Below are positions 43,286 to 52,997 of a stretch of DNA of 64,000 nucleotides, piece by piece; position 1 is the first letter of the stretch; each line of letters opens with the position of its first letter. Source of the stretch: CBDCVO01 sp965223085 (GTDB lineage Bacteria; Pseudomonadota; Gammaproteobacteria; Ga0077536). The DNA lies in the NCBI GenBank assembly GCA_965223085.1, contig OZ244981.1:620001-684000 (forward strand). Direction: 5' to 3'. A program made the position numbers and the translations under genes. The notes under the pieces were generated by a model. The model was not told the origin of the DNA. It searched no databases and saw only the letters and a program-made list of their open reading frames with translations.

Positions 43286-45109
43286 CTAGCCCTGACAATT
43301 GGCATCCGCGTTATCCCAGGCGTATACCGCGACGGAGGTGCGACCGTTATCGTGGTACTCCAAAGATTTACACAAACTCCTGATTAAACCAATCCCGCGA
43401 CCAGAATAATCGCTGTTTTCAGCAAGTGCGACGATTTCGCTAGATGCATCAAAACCGCAACCGTTGTGAGACATCGTAATTCGTAGTTCGCCGCTGCCGC
43501 CGCTACCGCTGTGTTCGCAAAAAACTTTGACGCGCCCATCGTCTAAGTTTTTAATGCGCTCGGCACGCAGCAAATAGTATTGTTCGAAACCGCCGCGCCC
43601 CGCGTCACGCTTAATTCCTGAATCCAATTCGAGCAGGCCGTGTTCTACCGCGTTTGACAACATCTCCACGAAAATCACATAGAGACGACTCCGATGGGCA
43701 TCAAGTCCTTGAATGCTAACGCAAGTGTTAACAATATCTGCGGTAGGATCCGAATTGCGCAATTCGTCGAGGCCAAGGTCGAATGTTAGCTGCCACTTGA
43801 AAGCTGGGCGGGAGACGGTTAATTTCGCACCCTGATTAACGACTTCTCTGCGCTCCGCGGCGTTCATTCTCCGCAGCACCAACAAAGAGATGTCGTCCCT
43901 TTGCGGCCCGTCTTGCGAAAACTCTTGCGCAGCACGCATTAGGCTATTAAAAGCATCTTGAGAGTTGCCGGTAGGCGCTCGTTCAAGCGCATCTATCAAG
44001 CGCTCGGTGCCGAATAATTCGCCGGCAGGATCATGTAACTCGATGAGTCCATCAGAATAGACGTAAATCTGCTCCCCGGGCGCGATGACGTGAGTGGTGA
44101 TCTGTGCTTCGAATTCCACGCGACGCAGAATACCGAGGGGAACTTGGTTCGACGCATGCCGATGGATAATTTTCCCGTTCTCGCCACGCACTAAGATCTC
44201 GGGCAAACCCGCGTTTATTATGCAGCACGCGCCGGTGTCGGATTCGATATCGACTAACCCTACCGACAAAAATCGACCAGTAGGCAACATTTCGTTGAGC
44301 TTATGATTGAGTTCGGCTGCAATCTTGTCGATTCCGATCCCTTTGGCCACCATCGACATGAAAGTACCTTGCACCGTGAAAGCGCCGATCGCGGCGGGTA
44401 GTCCATGGCCGGTAAAATCTCCCATAAGAAAACACTGTCCCCCGGTGGGACGATGCGCGGCGAGGAGAATATCGCCGTTTAAAGTCTCCATGGGGCTTAA
44501 GTAAGAGACAACGTTGGGGTCGTGTAGGACCGGGCACATTATCACTTTATCCAAAATGTTCTTCGCGACTTCCATATCTCGTTGATGTTCGGCAACGAGA
44601 CGATCCGCTCGGTCACGTTGCGCTATGATCGCGCGCCGCACATCACGTGTACGCAGGACTGCTTCGGTGCGAACACGTAATAGCGACTTTTTTATCGGCT
44701 TGAGCAGAAAATCATCACCTCCGACTTGGATACACTTGGCAAGCTGCTCTTCGTCGACATAGGTGGTCACAAAAATGATTGGAACGAGAACGTCGCCGTA
44801 GGATTCCCTAATAGCCCCAGCGGCCGCGTACCCATCGATACCCGGCATGATGACGTCCATGAAAATGACGTCGGGAAGCTTCGTTCGACAAATCTCGACT
44901 GCCTTCGCGCCACTATCGGCTTCTGTTGTCGCAAAACCCAATTGCGACAACAGTGTCCGGAGTATGCAGCGATCTATTTCTTCGTCGTCGACGACGAGCG
45001 CGACCAGCGGTTCAGCTCCGTCGTCGTTCGTGCCAATCACATCGGTCTCAGTACTACTACGACGCGAAGCGCTCTCAGCGTGCCGATCTTTGTCGACTGC
45101 CAAATCCAT
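43286..45109 (-). CDS. REC-PP2C-HATPase response regulator (HsbR-like partner-switching protein)
   Basis: A 607-residue protein. Residues 35-155 are a receiver with phospho-acceptor Asp85 (VIFMDVIMPGIDG). Residues 200-410 are a PP2C/SpoIIE phosphatase with GDFTGHGLPAAIGA, VYSDGLIEL and QRDDISLLVL metal sites. Residues 450-600 are an anti-sigma-type HATPase with N box EMLSNAVEHG; its G1 box reads SHNGCGFD, with His where kinases usually have Asp. Proteins of this build (HsbR in Pseudomonas) dephosphorylate or phosphorylate a STAS protein after CheA- or kinase-dependent receiver phosphorylation. A STAS gene lies nine bases upstream. It is the last gene of the chemosensory operon. Confidence 0.9.
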   Translation of the reverse strand: MDLAVDKDRHAESASRRSSTETDVIGTNDDGAEPLVALVVDDEEIDRCILRTLLSQLGFATTEADSGAKAVEICRTKLPDVIFMDVIMPGIDGYAAAGAIRESYGDVLVPIIFVTTYVDEEQLAKCIQVGGDDFLLKPIKKSLLRVRTEAVLRTRDVRRAIIAQRDRADRLVAEHQRDMEVAKNILDKVIMCPVLHDPNVVSYLSPMETLNGDILLAAHRPTGGQCFLMGDFTGHGLPAAIGAFTVQGTFMSMVAKGIGIDKIAAELNHKLNEMLPTGRFLSVGLVDIESDTGACCIINAGLPEILVRGENGKIIHRHASNQVPLGILRRVEFEAQITTHVIAPGEQIYVYSDGLIELHDPAGELFGTERLIDALERAPTGNSQDAFNSLMRAAQEFSQDGPQRDDISLLVLRRMNAAERREVVNQGAKLTVSRPAFKWQLTFDLGLDELRNSDPTADIVNTCVSIQGLDAHRSRLYVIFVEMLSNAVEHGLLELDSGIKRDAGRGGFEQYYLLRAERIKNLDDGRVKVFCEHSGSGGSGELRITMSHNGCGFDASSEIVALAENSDYSGRGIGLIRSLCKSLEYHDNGRTSVAVYAWDNADANCQG

Positions 45110-45118
45110 ATACGCGAT

Positions 45119-45424
45119 TTACTCGATCGTCATCAGTTGATTGAAGTTTGCAACCGCCAAAATATCACGTATCGACGGTTGCGCGTGAACGATGCGTACG
45201 GCTTCCCGACTACCCCCCGCGTGATCACGCAACTGTAACAGCATGCCCAACGCAGAGCTATCCATGTAGGTAGTATCCGCAAGATCTACGACGAATTCCT
45301 CAAAACTCTGATCTTCATTTTGATAGCAGCGCCGCAAATCGCCGTGCAGATTGAAGTCGAATCGATCGGTTATCTTAATTGTCAGCGTGCGGCCGTCTGC
45401 CGAGCTGTTTGCTGTAACGGACAT
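45119..45424 (-). CDS. STAS-domain anti-sigma-factor antagonist (HsbA-like)
   Basis: A 101-residue single STAS domain. FVVDLADTTYMDSSALGMLL contains the D-S-S-A-L-G motif whose first Ser is the regulatory phosphorylation site in SpoIIAA/HsbA-type antagonists. The downstream REC-PP2C-HATPase protein is the expected phosphatase/kinase for it. Its binding partner, an anti-sigma factor or diguanylate cyclase, is not evident here; the REC-GGDEF-EAL protein at the other end of the operon is a candidate output. Confidence 0.92.
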   Translation of the reverse strand: MSVTANSSADGRTLTIKITDRFDFNLHGDLRRCYQNEDQSFEEFVVDLADTTYMDSSALGMLLQLRDHAGGSREAVRIVHAQPSIRDILAVANFNQLMTIE

Positions 45425-45442
45425 AGTAGTTCCTCGCTCTGT

Positions 45443-46678
45443 TTAGAATAAATCCACGTCGCCAGAACCCATCGATTCGTGGGCTGCCGCATTGTGGGGG
45501 ACTGTATCTCGAAACTCCGCCACGATTGTGCTTATCGACGCGATCGATTTCTCGAGCTGCGCCATTTCCGTGGCCGCAAGTTCGCCCGTGGTGGCGTTTA
45601 GGAAAGTGGATATTTCACCAAGCCGCACCGATGTACGCTCCGTAACCTGCCTAACGATATCTTCAAACTGCAGAGAGCGCACAGCGTCCCCCGTGCGATT
45701 AGAAATGCGCGCGGAAATCTCTGAAATTTCGCTTACGTGCTCTTCTAGGAATGTTTCGAAACCCTGCAGTCGCCCCATCATTACGTCGACTTCCTTCTTG
45801 CCGGACAATAACGCCGTCATGTCCTGAGATGCCGCCATACCAACGATTTCTCGAGCTTTTCCGATGATCGCTTTCGCCTCTTCGATTTGCTCACGAATTT
45901 TTTCGTTGAAATCATTCGAGGTGCGTGACAGATTGCGAACTTCATCGGCAACAACCGCGAAACCACGCCCCGCCTCACCGGCTCGCGCGGCTTCGATAGC
46001 AGCGTTTAACGCCAGCAAATTCGTTTGTTCGGCGATTCCTCGTACGTTTGCCAAAAGATCGAAGATGGCATCCATCTGCGCCGCCATGTCATCGATCATG
46101 GTCACGCTATCCATATTGTGTTTGCTCGACTGGATGCACATCTCTACGAACATCATCAGCAAATTGGAAGTATTTTGGACGAGGTTACTGATGGTGATTC
46201 CATCTGCATTATCGTCTTCACCATGGTTTTTTTTCGCTACATTCAGGCCAGAACTAAGCGCGTTGATAATCTCGTCGACGACCTGGGCTTGAACCCGACA
46301 ATCGTCATCGAGCCCGCGGAAAGAAGTAGCAAGCGTTGTAACGGCTTCAGAAATCAAGATCAATATTCGATCGACTTCTTCGCGCACTTCAAGGGCCGTT
46401 GTAGTCGCGGTTTGACCGATATCGCTAATAACATGCGCTCCGGGAATGAGTTCCGTTGCTCCCACCTTAGTTGCGTCGAGCCCCGGAGTTGCACCTTGAG
46501 TACGCGCAACCGTGCCGGCTAGTCGGTAACACTGCACTAACCAGATCGCGCAGACACCTGATAGCACAAAATAACTCCATGGTTGCGATGAAACGCTTAG
46601 CAGCACCAAACCCACAACGCTCGCAAGTAGCGCGGGAGCAACCGATGCGAGCAACTGTCGATTAAATGCCTTTGCCAC
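45443..46678 (-). CDS. Methyl-accepting chemotaxis protein without periplasmic domain
   Basis: A 411-residue receptor starting at GTG 46678. Two adjoining hydrophobic segments (residues 10-52) form a membrane hairpin with no periplasmic sensor, so signals should come from the membrane or cytoplasm. The signalling tip is intact (EQTNLLALNAAIEAARAGEA, GRGFAVVADEVRNLS). The C-terminus is MGSGDVDLF with no CheR-tethering pentapeptide. It is the only receptor in the cluster and is flanked by cheB and a STAS gene. Confidence 0.92.
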   Translation of the reverse strand: MAKAFNRQLLASVAPALLASVVGLVLLSVSSQPWSYFVLSGVCAIWLVQCYRLAGTVARTQGATPGLDATKVGATELIPGAHVISDIGQTATTTALEVREEVDRILILISEAVTTLATSFRGLDDDCRVQAQVVDEIINALSSGLNVAKKNHGEDDNADGITISNLVQNTSNLLMMFVEMCIQSSKHNMDSVTMIDDMAAQMDAIFDLLANVRGIAEQTNLLALNAAIEAARAGEAGRGFAVVADEVRNLSRTSNDFNEKIREQIEEAKAIIGKAREIVGMAASQDMTALLSGKKEVDVMMGRLQGFETFLEEHVSEISEISARISNRTGDAVRSLQFEDIVRQVTERTSVRLGEISTFLNATTGELAATEMAQLEKSIASISTIVAEFRDTVPHNAAAHESMGSGDVDLF

Positions 46679-46734
46679 TCGTATAACCCTGGTCGTTTGT
46701 CTGTCTTTATCGCGGTTTTTTGCGTCACGGAGCG

Positions 46735-47820
46735 CTAGCGCATCGCAAGCTCGAGGCTTCGCTCCGCGACCTTTTCGAGTGCGAGCACGTCATCAGCCGC
46801 GCCGATTTTTACCGCCTCGCCCGGCATCCCCCACACCACGCTCGTCGCTTCATCCTGTGCAATGGTCGGCGCACCCGCAGCTTGCATTTCCTGTAAACCC
46901 TTGGCGCCATCTATGCCCATTCCGGTCAACAACACACCCACGGCGTTAACGCCAATATTCTTGGCCACCGAGTTAAACATGACATCGACAGACGGTTTGT
47001 GACGGTTTACTGTGGCGCCGTCGTCTAAACGACAAATAAAACGAGCGCCGCAACGTTCGACTCTCAAATGCCTATTTCCGGGAGCCACATAAGCGTGGCC
47101 CTGAACAATGGGTTGTCTATCTTCGGCCTGGCAGACCGTCATTGCGGAAGCCGCGTTGAGGCGTTTTGAAAACGGTAAGGAAAAAGCTTCCGGTATATGT
47201 TGTGTAATAACAATGGCTGGTGAATCCGGCGGCATACAACTGATGACTTCTCGTAGCGCCTCGGTGCCGCCGGTGGAAGCACCGATCGCGATTAAGCGAT
47301 CGGTCGTTTTAAAACCCGTTGCGGAAATTACTCTGGTGGTTTTTTGCCCATCCCCTGATCTCATCGCCTGGGGATCGACCGCGCGTACCCGAGCCCTCGC
47401 TGCCGCCTTGACTTTCTCTACGATTTCCTTAGCGTACTCCTGAAGCCCTTTTGACACGTCGAGTTTCGGTTTCGTCACGAAATCAATCGCGCCGAGCTCC
47501 AGGGCTGATAAAGTGTCATCAGCTCCGACTTCCGTAAGGGTAGAGATCATCACGACCGGCATTGGCCGCAAGCGCATCAAGTTGCTCAAAAACGTAATGC
47601 CATCCATTTTTGGCATTTCTACGTCCAGTGTTATGACGTCAGGATTTAGGCGCTTTATTTCTTCTCTCGCCGCATACGGTTCCGGCACTGCGCCAACGAC
47701 TTCCAACTCTGGGTCAGCTTCGAACATCGTGCGCAACATTTTTCTGACCAATGCCGAGTCATCCACAATCAGCACACGAATTTTTTTATTGGCATCCGCG
47801 GTAGGCATTACTCGCGCCAT
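46735..47820 (-). CDS. cheB: Chemoreceptor methylesterase/deamidase CheB
   Basis: A 361-residue CheB. The receiver has phospho-acceptor Asp66 (VITLDVEMPKMDG). The linker is followed by the methylesterase domain with Ser182 (GASTGG), His208 (TQHIPEAFS) and Asp304 (GMGIDGAKG) as catalytic triad. It removes methyl groups that CheR puts on the receptor. The gene is between cheD and the MCP gene on the minus strand, with 31 and 56 bases to them. Confidence 0.95.
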   Translation of the reverse strand: MARVMPTADANKKIRVLIVDDSALVRKMLRTMFEADPELEVVGAVPEPYAAREEIKRLNPDVITLDVEMPKMDGITFLSNLMRLRPMPVVMISTLTEVGADDTLSALELGAIDFVTKPKLDVSKGLQEYAKEIVEKVKAAARARVRAVDPQAMRSGDGQKTTRVISATGFKTTDRLIAIGASTGGTEALREVISCMPPDSPAIVITQHIPEAFSLPFSKRLNAASAMTVCQAEDRQPIVQGHAYVAPGNRHLRVERCGARFICRLDDGATVNRHKPSVDVMFNSVAKNIGVNAVGVLLTGMGIDGAKGLQEMQAAGAPTIAQDEATSVVWGMPGEAVKIGAADDVLALEKVAERSLELAMR

Positions 47821-47851
47821 GTCTTATTCCTCGTAAATAGCCATAGTGGTA

Positions 47852-48499
47852 TTAGAAAAGTTCCACCGAACCCGCACTTTCTTCAGCACGCAGTTTCTTC
47901 TCGTAGTCGCTCTCGCGCCTTGCAACCGTATCATTGGCAAGACTCTTGAGTTCCTTGACTTGAGCACTCCCGGTCAGCGGGTGAAAGCACACCTTACGCG
48001 GCCATTGACCACCGAGATGTTCGCCCTCGATAGCGAGATTCTCATTGCAGAGAAACTCGCGCACGAAATTAATATTCTTCGAGCCAACATCTGTCGCCGT
48101 GCGTAGTACCCGTCCTCCACCGACTATCTTCACTCTAAGCCGATCGCGGCGCCCCCCATTTTTTAAAATCGTATTAATCAAATGTTCCATCGCGACGGTC
48201 CCGTAACGAGCTTCTTCTGATGCGTGTGCTATGTCCGCAGGCACTCCGGCGCTACCGTTTGACGGCAGCATAAAGTGATTCATCCCGCCGATTTTTGCGA
48301 ACTCATCCCAAATGCACGCGGATACACATGACCCAAGCGTTGTCATGATGTATTCGTCGTGTTTAGAGACGTAATATTCGCCTGGCAATATCTTGGCAGC
48401 GAGTTTTTTACGTGTCGTATCGAAGAATCGATTAACGTGCTCGAAGCCAGGCATAGCCGGACATGTTTTTAGCAATTCTAGTTTTGCCGCAGCAGCCAC
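47852..48499 (-). CDS. cheD: Chemoreceptor glutamine deamidase CheD
   Basis: A 215-residue CheD. Cys58 (TTLGSCVSACIWD) and His75 (GGMNHFMLP) are the catalytic pair, and KIVGGGRVL, GSKNINFVREFL follow as in the family. It deamidates receptor Gln residues, priming methylation sites. The GTG start at 48499 overlaps the cheR stop as TAGTG. No CheC, its usual partner, is in the cluster. The C-terminal 30 residues are charged and beyond the core domain. Confidence 0.94.
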   Translation of the reverse strand: MAAAAKLELLKTCPAMPGFEHVNRFFDTTRKKLAAKILPGEYYVSKHDEYIMTTLGSCVSACIWDEFAKIGGMNHFMLPSNGSAGVPADIAHASEEARYGTVAMEHLINTILKNGGRRDRLRVKIVGGGRVLRTATDVGSKNINFVREFLCNENLAIEGEHLGGQWPRKVCFHPLTGSAQVKELKSLANDTVARRESDYEKKLRAEESAGSVELF

Positions 48500-49350
48500 T
48501 AGCGAACCTTCCGGTAAATCGTACGTCCGGTTAGTTCAAACCTATCGCACACGTTGAACAAAGACTCCGAATGACCAATAATTAAGTAACCGTTTTCCGT
48601 CATGAGATCGGCATAGCGGTCGAATAATCCTTTTTGGGTGTCTTTGTCGAAGTAAATGACCACGTTACGGCAAAATATGACGTCGACTGGCCCTTTAACT
48701 GGCCACTCATCCATCAAATTGAGCGGCATAAATTTTATGATTTCCTGGAGTGTCTCTCGGACTTTTACTTTGCCCTCGTTGTCGCCAGAGCCACGATGAA
48801 ACCAGCGCTTTACTTGCGTCTCCGGCATGCCTTCCACACGGCTAGTGTCATAGACGCCTGCAGCGGCCGTATTGACCACGTTGGTATCTATGTCGGTGGC
48901 CAGAATACGTACATTATCGCTTTCCGAGCCCGGCAGGCTTTCGCGGGCGGTGATCGCTACGCTGTAGGGTTCTTCACCAGTTGAGCATCCTGCACACCAT
49001 ATCTTTATGGTTGGTTTATTGCCGCGTTCTTGCTTCAATCGCGGCAATAATTCCTTGCCGAGAAAGTCAAAATGATGCTGTTCGCGGAAAAACGAAGTGA
49101 GGTTTGTCGTAATAGCATTAATGAAATTCCCTAACTCTTCGTCCCCCCGTTGCTCTAGGAATTTGCAATAATCGTCGAAATCCTCGAGCCCAAGAGCCCG
49201 GATCCGACGGGCAATCCGTCCATAGACAAGCTCACGTTTCGCCTCAGTTAGGCTGATGCCTGACTGTTTCGCAACGATTTCTCGGAGAAAATCGAAATGG
49301 CGATCTTCGTAGGCAAATTCTCGTTTAGATGTTCGAGCTGCGACGCCCAC
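48499..49350 (-). CDS. cheR: Chemoreceptor methyltransferase CheR
   Basis: A 283-residue CheR. The N-terminal helical domain (FLREIVAKQSGISLTEAKRE, VYGRIARRIRALGLEDFDDY) is followed by the SAM domain with IWCAGCSTGEEPYS, ATDIDTNVVNTA and VDVIFCRNVVIYFD. It methylates receptor glutamates with SAM. Translation of cheD is coupled to its stop codon. No TPR or receptor-binding extension is present. Confidence 0.95.
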   Translation of the reverse strand: MGVAARTSKREFAYEDRHFDFLREIVAKQSGISLTEAKRELVYGRIARRIRALGLEDFDDYCKFLEQRGDEELGNFINAITTNLTSFFREQHHFDFLGKELLPRLKQERGNKPTIKIWCAGCSTGEEPYSVAITARESLPGSESDNVRILATDIDTNVVNTAAAGVYDTSRVEGMPETQVKRWFHRGSGDNEGKVKVRETLQEIIKFMPLNLMDEWPVKGPVDVIFCRNVVIYFDKDTQKGLFDRYADLMTENGYLIIGHSESLFNVCDRFELTGRTIYRKVR

Positions 49351-49426
49351 GTCAACTCCCTTTGCAGCACGGTATTCATGGCTGCCGTTAAGTGATCCGA
49401 CCGCCGGTTACGGCGATGTCATTTAG

Positions 49427-49729
49427 TTAGCTATTTATTAGTAGCTCACGCGCGCCCACATAATCCGCGCTCGACAAAAAATCTTGACTCGGGTTAACGA
49501 ACTTTAGATCGAGATCACGTTCAGCGGCATAAGTTCGTGCCGCCACGAGCACCTGAAAGCTCGCGGCGTCAATTCCCTCGACAGCGGAACAATCGATTTG
49601 CACTACGTCACCGTCGGCACCGCCCAATACCGTTAGCAGTTGATCCTTTAGTGCGGCGACGTCGTTGATCATGCAACGTGCTGCCAACGTCAACCGCGGT
49701 TCGTTTTCCAAGTCGGTTGCTGTGCTCAT
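49427..49729 (-). CDS. STAS-domain protein of the chemosensory cluster
   Basis: A 100-residue STAS protein starting at ATG 49729 (MSTATDLENEP). The phosphorylation loop reads VEGIDAASFQVLVAA: the position of the regulatory Ser after Asp is Ala, so control by Ser phosphorylation in the usual way is unlikely. STAS proteins in this position between cheW and cheR occur in other chemosensory clusters; the partner is not known. It differs from the STAS at 45119, which keeps D-S-S. Confidence 0.85.
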   Translation of the reverse strand: MSTATDLENEPRLTLAARCMINDVAALKDQLLTVLGGADGDVVQIDCSAVEGIDAASFQVLVAARTYAAERDLDLKFVNPSQDFLSSADYVGARELLINS

Positions 49730-49789
49730 ATAGTTCCTACTCCTCATTCATCGAGAACGGCGCCATGCCGGTTATTTCGCTGCAGTTCC

Positions 49790-50311
49790 TTACGCAGCAA
49801 GACCCGCACCAGCGAGTGCTGGGTCAACGCCCATCAACTGATCTACGTCCAGCAAAATAACCATTTTCTCGTCGACAGTAGCCAGCCCGCGCACGAAATC
49901 GGCCCGCACTTGTGGTCCAAAATCTGGCGTTGCCGTGATGTTCTCTTCGGTGACGTTGTAGACATCAGAAACCGCATCCACAACAAAACCCATAGTGCGT
50001 TCGCTGTCGTCCGCACACATGACCTTCAGTACGATAACAACTGAGGTATTGGTGTCCTCGGTAGTAGGAATTTGGAAACGACGCCGTAGGTCGATGATTG
50101 GCACGACCGTCCCCCGTAAATTAATAACACCGCGAATATAATCCGGAGTATTGGGGATCTCAGTTGCAGACTCCCATCCTTTGATCTCCTGCACACGGAG
50201 AATATCGACGCCGTACTCTTCACCGTGAATCATGAACGTCAGATACTGCGCTGCACCGGCCCCCATATCTGCTTGCTGGTCAAGGGCGTTCTGAACGGCT
50301 TCGATACTCAT
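49790..50311 (-). CDS. cheW: Chemotaxis coupling protein CheW
   Basis: A 173-residue CheW. YLTFMIHGEEYGVDILRVQE, WESATEIPNTPDYIRGVINL and RGTVVPIIDLRRRF are the CheW pattern; it bridges the receptor and CheA. ATG 50311 is chosen over 50317. It lies 12 bases after cheA. The acidic/Ala-rich C-terminal GVDPALAGAGLAA is extra. Confidence 0.95.
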   Translation of the reverse strand: MSIEAVQNALDQQADMGAGAAQYLTFMIHGEEYGVDILRVQEIKGWESATEIPNTPDYIRGVINLRGTVVPIIDLRRRFQIPTTEDTNTSVVIVLKVMCADDSERTMGFVVDAVSDVYNVTEENITATPDFGPQVRADFVRGLATVDEKMVILLDVDQLMGVDPALAGAGLAA

Positions 50312-50323
50312 CACCATATTCTC

Positions 50324-52423
50324 CTACGCAACTTTGCTAGGCAGCTCTCGAAAAATGCTACTGTTCCCGTGTTTGCAAAGACTAATTAGACCGCCCACAT
50401 CAAGGATCATGGCAACCGTACCGTCGCCGAGAATAGTGGCGCCCGAAATACCTTCCACGCGGCGAAAATTCGTTTGCAAACTCTTAATTACGACTTGTTG
50501 TTGGCCAAGCAGCTCATCGACAAACAAGCCCACTTTCTTACCGTCTCCTTCGACGACGACGAGTAAACCGTCTTGCAGGTTTTGAGAATCGGGTGCGATC
50601 CCAAAAAGCTCGTATAGACGTACGATCGGTATGTAGTCATCGCGCAAACGGTAGAGCTCCGATTGACCGGCAACGGTATTTACAAGCTCGGAACGAACCT
50701 GTAGCGATTCGATGATGGACACAATCGAAACAATATAGACTTCCGCCCCCACCCGGACCAGCTGGCCATCGAGTATGGCGAGCGTCAACGGAAGGCGGAT
50801 ACGAAAAGTTGAGCCCTCGCCTCGACGTGACTCGACTTCGACCACGCCACCGAGATCTTTGATATTCCGGCGCACGACGTCCATGCCGACACCCCGGCCG
50901 GAAACATCGCTCACTTCGACGGCTGTGGAAAAACCCGGCTGAAAGATAAGATCGCAGATCTGTTCCTCGCTTAAAGAATCGTGCTCACTAACCAGACCTC
51001 GCTCGCGGGCTTTCTCGAGGATCCGCTCCGTATCGAGCCCGGCACCGTCATCCGATATTTCAATAACGATATTACCGCCCTCGTGATAGGCATCGAGACA
51101 AACAGTGCCGTCCGCCGATTTTCCATTCGCGACGCGTACATCCGGCATTTCGATACCGTGGTCGAGAGAATTGCGGACGAGATGGACGAGTGGATCGCCG
51201 ATTTTTTCCATCACCGTCTTATCTAGTTCTGTGTTTTCACCCGATAGCTTTAAGTTGATCTGCTTGCCTAACTTGGTAGATAGATCACGTACGAGACGTG
51301 GGAAACGATTAAATGAAAAACCGATCGGGAGCATGCGGATGCTCATCACGCTTTCTTGCAGCTCGCGGGTATTGCGCTCTAGTTGTAGTAATCCCACCTT
51401 CAACTTCTCGACATTGTCTGTCTCAAAATCCTCACTGAATTGACTGAGCATTGATTGGGTGATTACTAACTCACCAACCATGTTGATCAAGGCATCGACT
51501 TTTTCTATGTCGACACGGATAGAAGACGCCGGCGCGGAGGCTCGGCGATCGTTTTGTTGGCGACGGTCCTCACCGTCACGACGTTCCGTCGCTGGCGGTG
51601 CAGCTGAGACGGCGGGTACAGATGCATTATCCGCGCTCGCCTCGACTTCCACATCAACGCCATTCGATTCCGAATTATCGCCATTTTGTGCTGCTTCATC
51701 AGCGATCTCGACGACAATTTCGGCGTCGTTCTCTACCCACTCGAATACTTCGCTGATCGCCTCGGCCTCGACGTCGCCCGCGACCTCAATGGTCCAGGAC
51801 ACATAGCAAACTTCTGGGTCGAGCTCTTCCAGTGAGGGCAGGTTGGAAATGTCAATGCTCGACTCCGAAACAGCTAGAAAATGTAATTCTCGAAGAATAC
51901 GTACCGGATCGTTGCCGGTTTGAAATAACTGCGGTTCTGGTACGAACTTCACAGTACAGCTGTGATTAACGATGGCGGGATCTGTTTCCGGTGAAACAGC
52001 GTCCGTACCTGGGTCGCCATCCGTCACGAGTTCCTCGCCGCCTAACAGTGCATTGAGGCGTTGCTCGGCGGCGCCAACTGCATCGGTGTCGAAATCACCG
52101 CCGTCACGGGCAGCTGACAACATCCAGCGCAAGCAATCAACGCCTTCGAGCAAAACATCAACACCTTCGCGGGTAACGAGGCGTAGACCGGAGCGCATTT
52201 CATCGAGCAAAGTCTCCATGCCGTGGGTGAAATTGCTAATCGCGGTAAAACCAAACGTGCCACCACCGCCTTTTATCGAATGGGCTGCGCGAAAGATTGT
52301 GTTGATTGCTTCGGTATCGGGCTCGCCGGTATCAAGTTCGAGCAATCCACTTTCCATTACTTCCAAACCTTCAAAAGATTCCTCAAAGAAGATCTGATGG
52401 AATTGGCTAACATCTACCGACAT
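50324..52423 (-). CDS. cheA: Chemotaxis histidine kinase CheA
   Basis: A 699-residue CheA. The HPt domain has His48 (AAHSIKGGGGTFGF). A P2-like region follows at about 155-240, then an acidic linker (about 240-300). Dimerisation begins near VDALINMVGELVITQSML. The kinase has N box LVRNSLDHGIEMP, G1 box SDDGAGLD and G2 GRGVGMDVVRRN, and a CheW-like P5 domain ends the protein. It should phosphorylate CheY, CheB and probably the REC domains of the GGDEF-EAL and PP2C proteins encoded at the two ends of the operon. Confidence 0.96.
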   Translation of the reverse strand: MSVDVSQFHQIFFEESFEGLEVMESGLLELDTGEPDTEAINTIFRAAHSIKGGGGTFGFTAISNFTHGMETLLDEMRSGLRLVTREGVDVLLEGVDCLRWMLSAARDGGDFDTDAVGAAEQRLNALLGGEELVTDGDPGTDAVSPETDPAIVNHSCTVKFVPEPQLFQTGNDPVRILRELHFLAVSESSIDISNLPSLEELDPEVCYVSWTIEVAGDVEAEAISEVFEWVENDAEIVVEIADEAAQNGDNSESNGVDVEVEASADNASVPAVSAAPPATERRDGEDRRQQNDRRASAPASSIRVDIEKVDALINMVGELVITQSMLSQFSEDFETDNVEKLKVGLLQLERNTRELQESVMSIRMLPIGFSFNRFPRLVRDLSTKLGKQINLKLSGENTELDKTVMEKIGDPLVHLVRNSLDHGIEMPDVRVANGKSADGTVCLDAYHEGGNIVIEISDDGAGLDTERILEKARERGLVSEHDSLSEEQICDLIFQPGFSTAVEVSDVSGRGVGMDVVRRNIKDLGGVVEVESRRGEGSTFRIRLPLTLAILDGQLVRVGAEVYIVSIVSIIESLQVRSELVNTVAGQSELYRLRDDYIPIVRLYELFGIAPDSQNLQDGLLVVVEGDGKKVGLFVDELLGQQQVVIKSLQTNFRRVEGISGATILGDGTVAMILDVGGLISLCKHGNSSIFRELPSKVA

Positions 52424-52506
52424 AATTAATCTCCCCCTCGCTGTGTCACGATGAAATAGTCCCTTTCTCGAAATGCTGGGAACACCCGGGACTCCGCAGC
52501 AAGGTT

Positions 52507-52869
52507 TTAGTTCATCACCTTCTTTAGCGTCGCGATGAGTTGATCAGGGTTAAACGGTTTTACCAACCAGCCGGTGGCACCGGCGGCTTTACCCTCGGCC
52601 TTTTTACTTTCAGCCGACTCCGTTGTTAGAAGCAACATTGGCGTAAATTTGTATTGTGGTAACTTGCGCAGTTCTTTGATGAGCTGGATACCATCCATGT
52701 TCGGCATATTGACATCCGTCAGCACAATGTCTGCTTGACTGCTCTGAGCCTTCGTCAGGGCGTCCTTCCCGTCCACCGCTTCAATCACATCGAAGCCGGC
52801 GCCTTTGAGGGTAAAAGACACCATTTGTCGCATAGACGCCGAGTCGTCTACCGCAAGAATACTCGCCAT
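52507..52869 (-). CDS. cheY: CheY-like response regulator
   Basis: A 120-residue single receiver domain. Asp8-Asp9, phospho-acceptor Asp52 (IVLTDVNMPNMDG), Thr (LLTTES) and Lys (WLVKPFNPDQL) are all in place. It lies 83 bases upstream of cheA. No cheZ, cheC or fli genes are nearby, so its target may be the motor or another protein. Confidence 0.95.
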   Translation of the reverse strand: MASILAVDDSASMRQMVSFTLKGAGFDVIEAVDGKDALTKAQSSQADIVLTDVNMPNMDGIQLIKELRKLPQYKFTPMLLLTTESAESKKAEGKAAGATGWLVKPFNPDQLIATLKKVMN

Positions 52870-52997
52870 GAGTTGCTCTCCAATTCTAGTTGCACGCCGG
52901 GAGCGCCGAAGTTGATGGCCACGCAGTATCTATCGTCCACGCACGGGTAACCTTTACTTGGAGAAGCACGGGAAATAGACGGCCCGAACGGGCGCGC

